The notes beneath the pieces were generated by a model, which was not told where the DNA came from, searched no databases, and saw only the letters and a program-made list of their open reading frames with translations. Below, piece after piece: positions 18,094 through 26,439 of a DNA stretch of 64,000 bases. Within the stretch, counting starts at the first letter, position 1, and each line of letters begins with the position of its first letter. The stretch is from the NCBI GenBank assembly GCA_016710235.1, contig JADJLG010000001.1, forward strand, positions 733,501 to 797,500, in the 5' to 3' direction. The position numbers and the translations under genes are program-made. This stretch comes from Saprospiraceae bacterium. GTDB taxonomy: Bacteria > Bacteroidota > Bacteroidia > Chitinophagales > Saprospiraceae.

Positions 18094-21000
18094 ATGAATG
18101 TTTTAACAAATCGCGCTAATTTCACAGGGTGGCTGGTGTTTTTGGTAACCTTCATCGTGTATTTTTTTGCAGTAGAAAGGACTGGGAGTTTATGGGACTG
18201 TGGAGAGTTTGTTTTAGGAGCTTACAAACTTCAAATAGTGCATCCACCGGGAGCATCTTTGTTTCTTATGACCGGTAGATTATTTACCTGGGTAGCAAGC
18301 TTGATCAGTAATAATCCTTCAGATATCGCATTTAGTGTCAACCTTATGTCTGCACTCAGCACGTCCATAGCTGCAATGTGCTTAGCTTGGATGACCATTA
18401 TGTTAGGACGAATCATGGTATTTGGACGCGGAAAAAATCCGGAAGGGCCGGCCGACATAGCTGTTTGTGGAGCAGGATTGGTTACAGGTTTGGTTACAGC
18501 ATTCAGTACTTCGATTTGGTTTTCTGCAGTAGAAGGTGAGGTATACGCGATGTCAACAATGTTTACAGGTCTCACTTTATGGGCTGCTACAAAATGGTAT
18601 TACAAAGAGGATAGTCCGTCAAATGACAAATGGTTGATATTTGCTCTATATGCAACAGGTTTGTCTATAGGTGTCCATTTGTTGAGCTTGCTGACTTTCC
18701 CTCTTATAGCCATATTTATTTATTACAAAGAATTTAAAAAACACAGTTATCTGGGCCTAATCCTTGCGGCATTGGCAGGGGTTGTTTCTACAGTCTTATT
18801 TCAAAAAATCATTATCTCAGGAATTCCATCACTGTGGGCTTTCTTTGATAAATTCATGGTAAATTCTTTGGGTTTGCCATTCCACAGTGGACTTATTCCA
18901 ACCATTTTGGTCATCGGCGGATTATTCTATTGGGCCTTCGGTTATTTCAAGAAAAAAGGTAATGATCTTGGGCACAAACTGGTATTCACTCTCCTTGTAC
19001 TCACAATATCCTTTTCTTCAGTTGGCGTTGTGTTAATTCGCGCAAATGCCAACCCTCCGATCAATATGAATGCTCCTACTGATGTGATGAGACTATTGCC
19101 ATACTTGAATCGTGAGCAATACGGTGAGAGGCCGCTTTTAAAAGGTCCACATTTCGATGCCAGACCAATAGATATGACATCAGAGGACAGGTGGGGACGC
19201 CTGGGAAATAAATATGCTGTTGTGGATCGTAAAATGGATTACGTATTCTCTAAAAAAGATGAAATGTTTCTCCCTCGTATCAGTCATAATGATCAGGGAC
19301 GTACACAGTTACATCGGATGTGGATGGACTACCTGACAGGGAAAAAAGAAGGTACACCTTCAATGGCTTACAACCTAAAATTCATGTGGAACTATCAGTT
19401 CGGTTGGATGTATTGGAGATATTTCATGTGGAATTTTGTCGGTAGGCAAAATGCAGAACAAGGATTTTACCCCTGGAATGTAAAAGATGGTAACTGGTTT
19501 ACAGGAATCAAGGCTTTCGACAGCGGCAAACTTTATAACCAGGATAGGCTTCCTCGCGTAATTCGCGAAGATCAGTCCAGAAACGGATATTATTTCCTAC
19601 CATTAATACTTGGAATATTAGGTGTTATTTACAATTTCAGAAAAGGTCGCCAGGAATTTTGGGCTTTATTTTCCATGTGGTTACTTGCGGGACTTGGGCT
19701 TTGTTTCTTTAACAACTCACCACCTAATGAACCCCGCGAAAGAGATTATGTACTCATTGGATCGTTTATGATTTTCTGTGTATGGATAGGAATGGGGGTA
19801 CTTCAACTTTATGAAATCTTAAGTTCAAAAGCAAAAGTAGCAGGTATGGCTTCAGCTGGTGTCGCGATTGCCCTCGCTCTTACGGCACCGGTAATCATGG
19901 CTTCCAAAAACATGGATGATCTGGGACGAAATGGCATAACAGCTGCCAGAGATTATGCAATCAATATCTTGGAAAGTTGTAGACCTAATGCTATTCTATT
20001 TACTTATGGTGACAACGATACTTATCCGGTATGGTATGCACAGGAAGTGGAAGGTGTACGTAGAGACGTGAGAGTTATCAACCTGAGTCTTATCGCGGTG
20101 GATTGGTATATTGATTCACAGAGGAGAAAAATAAATGATTCTGCTCCTGTTAAAATGTCAATTCCGTCCAGTCAATACCGTGGGATGTTGCGCAATCAGA
20201 TTTATTACTACAATCCGGAAGATCCCGAAGGAAAAGGCAATTTGGACAGAGAAATGGACTTAGGCGCGTTTCTGAAATTTATCGGTGAAGACCATAAACT
20301 TTCAGGAGGTGGGGGCAGGGAATTTGAGTCTTTCATGCCAACACATTTCGTTTCGCTCAATATTCCTACAGATGTAGCATTGAAATCAGGAATGATTACA
20401 GCCGCAGATTCAAATGTGGTTTCAAAAATTCCAATTAATCTTTCCGGCAAATCGTATATCACCAAAGACGAGTTGGCCATTTTAGATATTTTATACTCAA
20501 ACATAGCTGACAGACCAATTTACTTTTCTGTAACTTGTCATGGTGAAAAACTAATGGGACTCAGTGACTATGTGAACATGGATGGTATGGCGCTCAGGAT
20601 TGTACCTGTAAAATCAATAAGCGAAAAAAATATGTCTATCTATGGTGCAGGAAAAATGGATCTGGATTTCACTTATGACGTTGTCATGAATAAATACAAG
20701 TGGGGAAATTTTGACAAAAAACAATTATTTGTCGATCATTCCTATGCACCGAGTGTACAGGCTATCCGTATGGTGATGATGAGACTTGCCGAGGGCTTAC
20801 AACGCAAAGGAGATTTGGAAAGAGCGGGTAAAGTAGCTGCGAAATTTTTTGAAGTTTTTCCAAATATGAACTTCCAATATGATGCTCGAGTATTGCCGTT
20901 TGTAGATAATCTCATAGCTGCAGGTAATAAAACGGAAGGCCAAAAACAAATCCAGACATTGGCTGACGAAACTCTGGATATGTTGGAATTCTATTCGACC

Positions 21001-21162
21001 TTATCACCGGATGAAATACAGGGAGGTTTTGAGCAAGATCAAGCATTTACACAAAGCAGTGTACCTGAAATTATTCAACGAGCCAAACTCATTGATCCAA
21101 GTTTCGGAACAGCTATTGAAAGTCAATTGAAAAAATACATTCCGGCATCTATGCCGAATTAA
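18094..21162 (+). CDS. DUF2723/GT117 membrane glycosyltransferase (TMEM260-like)
   Basis: A 1022-residue polytopic protein. About a dozen hydrophobic helices fill the first 600 residues. The opening DUF2723 domain shows the acidic loop RTGSLWDCGEFVLGAYKL and the HPPGASLF stretch, which act as the catalytic loop in GT-C enzymes. A soluble domain (DYAINILESC, FTYGDNDTYPVWYAQE) and a short helical C-terminus follow. The family (CAZy GT117) includes human TMEM260, a protein O-mannosyltransferase, so this protein may glycosylate exported proteins at the inner membrane; that role is inferred. It is followed by rpiB after 15 bases and an M28 peptidase. Confidence 0.85.
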   Translation: MNVLTNRANFTGWLVFLVTFIVYFFAVERTGSLWDCGEFVLGAYKLQIVHPPGASLFLMTGRLFTWVASLISNNPSDIAFSVNLMSALSTSIAAMCLAWMTIMLGRIMVFGRGKNPEGPADIAVCGAGLVTGLVTAFSTSIWFSAVEGEVYAMSTMFTGLTLWAATKWYYKEDSPSNDKWLIFALYATGLSIGVHLLSLLTFPLIAIFIYYKEFKKHSYLGLILAALAGVVSTVLFQKIIISGIPSLWAFFDKFMVNSLGLPFHSGLIPTILVIGGLFYWAFGYFKKKGNDLGHKLVFTLLVLTISFSSVGVVLIRANANPPINMNAPTDVMRLLPYLNREQYGERPLLKGPHFDARPIDMTSEDRWGRLGNKYAVVDRKMDYVFSKKDEMFLPRISHNDQGRTQLHRMWMDYLTGKKEGTPSMAYNLKFMWNYQFGWMYWRYFMWNFVGRQNAEQGFYPWNVKDGNWFTGIKAFDSGKLYNQDRLPRVIREDQSRNGYYFLPLILGILGVIYNFRKGRQEFWALFSMWLLAGLGLCFFNNSPPNEPRERDYVLIGSFMIFCVWIGMGVLQLYEILSSKAKVAGMASAGVAIALALTAPVIMASKNMDDLGRNGITAARDYAINILESCRPNAILFTYGDNDTYPVWYAQEVEGVRRDVRVINLSLIAVDWYIDSQRRKINDSAPVKMSIPSSQYRGMLRNQIYYYNPEDPEGKGNLDREMDLGAFLKFIGEDHKLSGGGGREFESFMPTHFVSLNIPTDVALKSGMITAADSNVVSKIPINLSGKSYITKDELAILDILYSNIADRPIYFSVTCHGEKLMGLSDYVNMDGMALRIVPVKSISEKNMSIYGAGKMDLDFTYDVVMNKYKWGNFDKKQLFVDHSYAPSVQAIRMVMMRLAEGLQRKGDLERAGKVAAKFFEVFPNMNFQYDARVLPFVDNLIAAGNKTEGQKQIQTLADETLDMLEFYSTLSPDEIQGGFEQDQAFTQSSVPEIIQRAKLIDPSFGTAIESQLKKYIPASMPN

Positions 21163-21177
21163 TAAACATCAGCAGTC

Positions 21178-21609
21178 ATGAAAATTTCCATTGGCTCTGA
21201 CCATGCAGGTTACAGGTATAAAGCTGCGATCATCGCAGCTTTAATCGCCGATGGACATGAGGTAAATGATCACGGGACTTTCTCAGAAAACTCTGTGGAC
21301 TTTCCAGATTATGTGCATCCAGTCGGCAATGATTTGGATAAAGGAATTGCAGACAAAGGGATAGTGCTTTGTGGCAGTGGTAATGGAGCTGCCATTACTG
21401 CAAACAAGCATGAATCCGTTCGTTGTGCACTGTGTTGGAATGAAGAAACAGCCAGGTTGGCTAGACAACACAATGATGCAAACACTATCAGCATTCCAGC
21501 CAGATTTGTCAGTGAAATACTGGCTATTGAAATGGTCAGAATATTTTTAAGCACCGATTTTGATGGTGGAAGGCATTTGCAACGAGTTCAAAAAATGAAA
21601 TGTAGTTGA
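21178..21609 (+). CDS. rpiB: Ribose-5-phosphate isomerase B
   Basis: Interconverts ribose-5-phosphate and ribulose-5-phosphate. The 143 residues show IGSDHAGY at 5-12, FPDYVHPVG at 42-50, the catalytic cysteine C65 in LCGSGNG, the active-site H97 in RQHNDAN and the R-x-V-S stretch IPARFVS. Size and motifs match RpiB/LacAB proteins. It follows the GT117 gene by 15 bases, and its stop lies nine bases before the ATG of the M28 peptidase, which suggests a three-gene transcript. Confidence 0.95.
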   Translation: MKISIGSDHAGYRYKAAIIAALIADGHEVNDHGTFSENSVDFPDYVHPVGNDLDKGIADKGIVLCGSGNGAAITANKHESVRCALCWNEETARLARQHNDANTISIPARFVSEILAIEMVRIFLSTDFDGGRHLQRVQKMKCS

Positions 21610-21617
21610 ATACTCGA

Positions 21618-23234
21618 ATGACATCATTCAAAATGATCTTTAGATATTTAGCAGTTTTAATTTCTTTGCAGACATCTCTTACGTCATACGCTCAGTATTT
21701 CTCAGGAGTAGTTATTCCGGACGAATTGAATCCAACATTGGATTCGCTCCATGAAATGGCACAGGTGATCGACTCCGTTGATCTCAAAGAAATCCTATAT
21801 ACTCTTGCCTCTGACTCTATGGAAGGTAGAGAACTGGGAACGAAGGGAATTGAAATGGCAGCAGGTTTTATTTCTAGCAAATTGGCACAATATGGTGTCC
21901 GAAAAATAGGGGATCAAAACAGCTATTATCAGCAAATTGGTCTAAAATGGCTTTCTTGGCATGATCTATCCATCAAAATCAATGGACTATTGTACAGACA
22001 TCTATGGGATTATCTTGTAATTCCAACACAAAGTGGATCATTACAGCTTGACGCAAATGAAGTCGTTTATTTGGGATACGGCATAGATGATCCGGAGTAT
22101 AGTGATTACAAAAATGCTACTGTCAAAAATAAGGTCATCTTGATTTACAATGGAGAACCGACAGACGAACATGGAATCAGCAAAATCACACACGATAATT
22201 CGGCTTCAGTATGGTCTTCAAGTTTCTATTTGAAACAAAAAGCTGCAGCCAGCCACGGAGTTAAAATGATTATCGTAATCGACGATGGATTAAAAAAACG
22301 AATAGACGAAAACCGTAATTCAGTTTTATCTCCGGCGATTGTTTTTGAAAAAAAAGACCAAGAATCCGAGCTCAGTACGCCGGTAATGTACATTTCTTCA
22401 ACGATGGCTGTTCAACTGTTAGGTAAAAAACTGACCAAAGTTATTGCTCTTCGAGATCGCTCAAAAAAATCAGGAAAACCAGGTACATTAACGGTCAAAA
22501 CTAATCTGAACGTCCTGATGGATCGAGAAGAAAAAACTGTCAGAGGCCAAAACATAATGGCGTATATTGAAGGGACTGACCTCAAAAACGAAATCGTGAT
22601 CTTATCGGCCCATTATGATCATATTGGAAAACGAGGATCAGAGGTATTCAATGGTGCCGACGACAATGCCTCAGGATCTAGCACATTATTGCAAATATCT
22701 GAAGCATTTCAAAAAGCAGCTCAAAATGGTCATCGACCTCGCAGATCCATTCTCTGCTTATGGATGGCCGGTGAAGAAAAAGGCCTGCTGGGGTCATTGT
22801 ATTACGTGAATAATCCTCGTTTGGATCTCAATAAGACGGTAGTAGATATCAACATGGATATGGTTGGAAGAATCGATGACAAATACACCGACGGAAATTA
22901 TATTTATGTAATAGGATCGGATCGACTCAGCTCTCAGTTGCATGAACTTAATTTGAATATTAATAGAAAATATAGCAAACTGACTTTAGATTTCACCTAT
23001 AATGATGCTAACGATCCAAACCGCTTTTATTTTAGATCAGATCATTACAATTTTGCTGAAAAAGGAATTCCTTCAATTTTCTTCTTCAACGGTACGCATG
23101 AAGACTATCACCGGATAACCGATGACCGTGAGAAAATACTCTTTGGTAAAATGGAAAAGATCGGCAAGCATATTTTCTATTTAGCCTGGGCCATTGCCAA
23201 TCAAGATGAGCGGCTGCCGGTTGATAGAAACTAA
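21618..23234 (+). CDS. Secreted M28-family metallopeptidase
   Basis: Zinc aminopeptidase exported across the inner membrane. From ATG 21618 the protein has 538 residues with a signal peptide (MTSFKMIFRYLAVLISLQTS, cleavage near SYAQ). A PA-like insert at about 125-290 precedes the catalytic domain with SAHYDHIG, FNGADDNASGSS, MAGEEKGLLGS, NMDMVGR and the final RSDHYNFAEKGIP, which supply the two-zinc ligands H, D, E, D and H in order. I did not use the TTG at 21606 that overlaps the rpiB stop, because ATG 21618 gives a normal signal peptide; ATG 21633 is also possible. Confidence 0.9.
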   Translation: MTSFKMIFRYLAVLISLQTSLTSYAQYFSGVVIPDELNPTLDSLHEMAQVIDSVDLKEILYTLASDSMEGRELGTKGIEMAAGFISSKLAQYGVRKIGDQNSYYQQIGLKWLSWHDLSIKINGLLYRHLWDYLVIPTQSGSLQLDANEVVYLGYGIDDPEYSDYKNATVKNKVILIYNGEPTDEHGISKITHDNSASVWSSSFYLKQKAAASHGVKMIIVIDDGLKKRIDENRNSVLSPAIVFEKKDQESELSTPVMYISSTMAVQLLGKKLTKVIALRDRSKKSGKPGTLTVKTNLNVLMDREEKTVRGQNIMAYIEGTDLKNEIVILSAHYDHIGKRGSEVFNGADDNASGSSTLLQISEAFQKAAQNGHRPRRSILCLWMAGEEKGLLGSLYYVNNPRLDLNKTVVDINMDMVGRIDDKYTDGNYIYVIGSDRLSSQLHELNLNINRKYSKLTLDFTYNDANDPNRFYFRSDHYNFAEKGIPSIFFFNGTHEDYHRITDDREKILFGKMEKIGKHIFYLAWAIANQDERLPVDRN

Positions 23235-23267
23235 GTTTTCAACAGAAGAAATAGTCTGATTTACTCA

Positions 23268-24158
23268 TTAATGGATAGATACGATTCGCATCTTTACATC
23301 CTTCACTGGTCTGTCTGATTTGCCTGTTTGGGTTGCTGCAATTTTGTCGATAACTTCTAAGCCTTCTATCACTTCTCCGAAAACCGTATACTCTTGGTCC
23401 AAAAAGGGAGTGCCTCCTTGTTCAGTCAGAGCTTTCAATTGCTCAGCGGAGTATTTGATTCCCTTTTGATCTTCAATTCTACGCAAGCCGGATTCTGATT
23501 GTTTTGTCCCTTGAACAATATAAAACTGAGACCCGGAAGAACGCTTTTCAGGATTCACTGCATCACCGGTTCGTGCTGCAGCGATTGCCCCTTTTTTGTG
23601 GACAAGATGTGGGTTAAACTCTGCAGGGATCGTATAACTTGGACCGCCTCCACCCAACTGTTTTGAGGCCGGTGCATTGCGAGATTCAGGGTCGCCACCT
23701 TGAATCATGAATCCATTGATCACGCGATGAAACAACAAATCATTATAAAATCCACTTTCAATAAGTTTGATCATATTGTCTCTGTGCAGGGGTGTTTCGT
23801 CGTATAGTCTTACCAACATATTTCCAAATTCAGTCTGAATTTCGATCAGACACTGATCCGTTGGATTGATATTCATTTTCATCTGGGTTGTACTTGATTT
23901 ATTTGATTTTTTTACGGTTAGGCTTACTGTACGTTGTCCTGATTTGACAAAACGGTGTTGAGGATTTCTTTCTGTACTTATTTCTCCATCGCCAAAATCC
24001 CAATGATATTCATCCCCGGTTTTACTCATTGCGGTGAAATTCACTTTTTCAGGGATTTTTACTTCAGTTTTATCTGAAGAAAATTGAGAAAACTTACTGC
24101 TACAAGATGTAAATAACAAAACAGCAGCTATTGCTATTAATGATATCGCTCTATTCAT
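23268..24158 (-). CDS. Cyclophilin-type peptidyl-prolyl isomerase lipoprotein with PKD domain
   Basis: Predicted periplasmic or outer-membrane lipoprotein that isomerises proline peptide bonds. ATG 24158 gives a clean lipoprotein signal (MNRAISLIAIAAVLLFTSC, lipobox cysteine at 19), so I preferred it to ATG 24188. A PKD-like domain follows (YHWDFGDGEISTERNPQH), then the cyclophilin domain with LLFHRVINGFMIQGGDP, SSGSQFYIVQG and TPFLDQEYTVFGEVIEG. The final RPVKDVKMRIVSI strand ends the fold. It is a tandem paralogue of the next gene upstream, from which it differs by the added PKD domain. Both are the last genes of a long minus-strand operon starting at yebC. Confidence 0.9.
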   Translation of the reverse strand: MNRAISLIAIAAVLLFTSCSSKFSQFSSDKTEVKIPEKVNFTAMSKTGDEYHWDFGDGEISTERNPQHRFVKSGQRTVSLTVKKSNKSSTTQMKMNINPTDQCLIEIQTEFGNMLVRLYDETPLHRDNMIKLIESGFYNDLLFHRVINGFMIQGGDPESRNAPASKQLGGGGPSYTIPAEFNPHLVHKKGAIAAARTGDAVNPEKRSSGSQFYIVQGTKQSESGLRRIEDQKGIKYSAEQLKALTEQGGTPFLDQEYTVFGEVIEGLEVIDKIAATQTGKSDRPVKDVKMRIVSIH

Positions 24159-24177
24159 AATTTTATACTTGATCGAT

Positions 24178-24846
24178 TTAAAGGACACGGACTTTCATCC
24201 TAATATCTTGTTGAGGTCTATTGGCTTCATTTGTAGGTTGTCCTGCGATTTTGTCGATTACATCCAGGCCTTCTATTACTTCCCCGAACACAGTGTACTC
24301 ATTATCCAGAAAAGGTGTGCCTCCTACACTCTGATACCTTTGCAAATCCTCCTGAGAATACGTTATTCCCTTTTGGGCAGCCATACCTTGTAACATGTCT
24401 GCACTTACAGGGCCACCCTGTACGATATAAAATTGGGAACCGGAAGATCGTTTTCGAGGATTGGCTTGATCACTTAGTCTTGCAGCGGCCAGGGCTCCTT
24501 TGAAGTGAAACTTGCCAAATTCAGGTTCTAAATTATAGTCCGGACCTCCCCCACCAAGCATTGCATTGGCTGGCGCATTCTTTGAATGTGGATCACCGCC
24601 TTGGATCATAAACCCTGAGATCACACGGTGAAACAAAAGCTCATTGTAATATCCTTCTTTTGCCAGTTTGATGAAATTATCACGGTGATTTGGTGTGGAG
24701 TTATAAAGTTTCACCTTCATGTTGCCATAATCTGTCTCAATCATGACCAGAGTTTCTCCATTCGCAGTTTTCTTGGATCCGGATTGACAAGCTGTCAACA
24801 CCAACATGGAGAGTAAGCCAAATGCAAACAGTAATTTTATTTTCAT
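24178..24846 (-). CDS. Cyclophilin-type peptidyl-prolyl isomerase lipoprotein
   Basis: Envelope proline isomerase of 222 residues. The start MKIKLLFAFGLLSMLVLTAC is a lipoprotein signal with the cysteine at 20. The cyclophilin fold follows directly, with LLFHRVISGFMIQGGDP, LAAARLSDQANPRKRSSGSQFYIVQG and TPFLDNEYTVFGEVIEGLDVIDKI. An insert of about 30 residues (PVSADMLQGMAAQKGITYS) is shared with its PKD-bearing paralogue 19 bases downstream, marking a recent duplication. Upstream, after five bases, lies a conserved hypothetical gene. Confidence 0.92.
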   Translation of the reverse strand: MKIKLLFAFGLLSMLVLTACQSGSKKTANGETLVMIETDYGNMKVKLYNSTPNHRDNFIKLAKEGYYNELLFHRVISGFMIQGGDPHSKNAPANAMLGGGGPDYNLEPEFGKFHFKGALAAARLSDQANPRKRSSGSQFYIVQGGPVSADMLQGMAAQKGITYSQEDLQRYQSVGGTPFLDNEYTVFGEVIEGLDVIDKIAGQPTNEANRPQQDIRMKVRVL

Positions 24847-24851
24847 CTCTT

Positions 24852-25202
24852 TTAATTATTCAATTCCCGTTCAAAGTAATCTATAATGAGGTGTTTCAAA
24901 TAGATTTCCTGCTCTTTAACACCTTTAAGTTTAAATGGTTTTAGCATTTCATAATGTGGCCATCCCTCTTCGTCTAATCCAGTAAATTTATAAAATCCAT
25001 CCTGGCTAAGCAGTCTGCAACTCGCGATGTGCAACAAGTCTTGTTTTTCTTCTCTGGAAAATTTGGTCTTGAGTCTTCCATATTCCTGTATCCCTATCAG
25101 GAGCAGGATAACGTTCAGATCTGGCAAGCTGGTTTTGCCCATGCGTTGCTTCACTTTATGTCTAAGCTCCAACCATTTGAATTCAAACTCCCACTCTTCC
25201 AT
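24852..25202 (-). CDS. Conserved hypothetical protein in lolE-ppi operon
   Basis: A 116-residue soluble, mostly helical protein rich in charged residues (EFEFKWLELRHKVKQRM, FSREEKQDLLHIASCRLLS) with no signal peptide, metal site or known motif that I recognise. Its position, six bases after the LolC/E-like permease and five before a cyclophilin lipoprotein, makes co-expression with envelope genes likely. The ending (YLKHLIIDYFERELNN) is helical. No function is proposed. Confidence 0.65.
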   Translation of the reverse strand: MEEWEFEFKWLELRHKVKQRMGKTSLPDLNVILLLIGIQEYGRLKTKFSREEKQDLLHIASCRLLSQDGFYKFTGLDEEGWPHYEMLKPFKLKGVKEQEIYLKHLIIDYFERELNN

Positions 25203-25208
25203 AATCCG

Positions 25209-26438
25209 CTAATCTTCCCTAAAAATTGCTTTAATTTCACCTACTTTTTTAACCGGTAGCAAAGTCGCCAAAGTTCCTATTACCAGTACGACCAATGCTA
25301 CCAAAATAAAATCGGTAAATCTCATTTGCATCGGATAAGAATCAATAATAAACTCTTCAGGGACACCAATAAGTTTATACTTTTTTTGCAAAAAATAAAA
25401 TGCATATGATGTTACAAACCCTAGAATAATCCCACAAATTGTGACCAGGATTCCAACCATGAGAAATATTTGTTTCGTATAAGGATCATCAAGACCCAAT
25501 GACTTCAAAATGCTCACATCCTTTCGCTTTTCTAGTACGATCATCCAAACTGTACCAACAAGCGTAAAGGATACCAGAATCAAGGTAAGACTGAATAGCG
25601 TAAAAAAAAGCCATTTTTCCAACTTCATAATTTTAAGAAATGCCTCATCTTGTTTCATGCGGTCTTTAACAATATAATCCGATCCTAGAATCTGATTCAA
25701 TTTGGTGACGACAGTTTTGGAATGACGTGCATTTGATGATTTCAGTTTTATCTCATACGCACTTAATTCAGTTGGGGAAGACAGGTAGTTTCGCAAAAAG
25801 TCCAGCTGGCAAATCATATAATTTGCATCCTGATCTTGGCGGAATGCATATACGCCTCTTGGTTCGAAAGCCTGATAGGGAACACCTGACAGTTGCCAAT
25901 CTGAGTTTTCCAGATTCAATCCCGGACAATATACCCGTACTGGTTCAATTTGGTTAGTGATATCCACCCCCAATTTATTAGCCATCCCTGAAGCAATATA
26001 AATATCATCGGATTTGTCCTTGTCAGGTAAATCCGAAACTTCAATTAGCGCAGAGTCCATTCCACACACCTGATGAAAAGACTCATCAACACCTTTAATT
26101 ATACCGAAATCCTGATTGTCTCCATATTGAAACATCGCTGTTTGCTCCAAGGTCCTGCTCACAAACTGTATTTCATCAAGCACAGTTATTTTGCTTAATA
26201 GAGTCTTGTCTTCTTCAAAATACCGCCCCTGTACCACTGTGATTTTAATATCTGGATTATGTTTGCTAAACATCCCTGACAGGAGCTCCTCAAATCCATT
26301 GAAAACACTGAGGACAAGGATCAGCGCTGTTGTGCCACAAGCTATTCCTAAGATAGATATGCCTGTTATCCAGTTGATCACCTGAGATGATTTTTTCGAA
26401 ATGATATATCTGGCAGCTATATAGGCAGGCAGAATCAT
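25209..26438 (-). CDS. ABC transporter permease, LolC/E-like (FtsX fold)
   Basis: Inner-membrane permease of the lipoprotein-releasing type that would lift lipoproteins from the inner membrane with a LolD ATPase. The 409 residues have the type VII ABC layout: a first helix at about 22-48 (ITGISILGIACGTTALILVLSVFNGFE), a large periplasmic domain of about 220 residues, and three C-terminal helices with VWMIVLEKRKDVSILKSLG, the FtsX coupling loop. No ATPase gene is next to it. It lies one base after the GH3 fusion gene, so it is in the same operon. Another MacB-like role cannot be excluded. Confidence 0.85.
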   Translation of the reverse strand: MILPAYIAARYIISKKSSQVINWITGISILGIACGTTALILVLSVFNGFEELLSGMFSKHNPDIKITVVQGRYFEEDKTLLSKITVLDEIQFVSRTLEQTAMFQYGDNQDFGIIKGVDESFHQVCGMDSALIEVSDLPDKDKSDDIYIASGMANKLGVDITNQIEPVRVYCPGLNLENSDWQLSGVPYQAFEPRGVYAFRQDQDANYMICQLDFLRNYLSSPTELSAYEIKLKSSNARHSKTVVTKLNQILGSDYIVKDRMKQDEAFLKIMKLEKWLFFTLFSLTLILVSFTLVGTVWMIVLEKRKDVSILKSLGLDDPYTKQIFLMVGILVTICGIILGFVTSYAFYFLQKKYKLIGVPEEFIIDSYPMQMRFTDFILVALVVLVIGTLATLLPVKKVGEIKAIFRED

Positions 26439-26439
26439 G

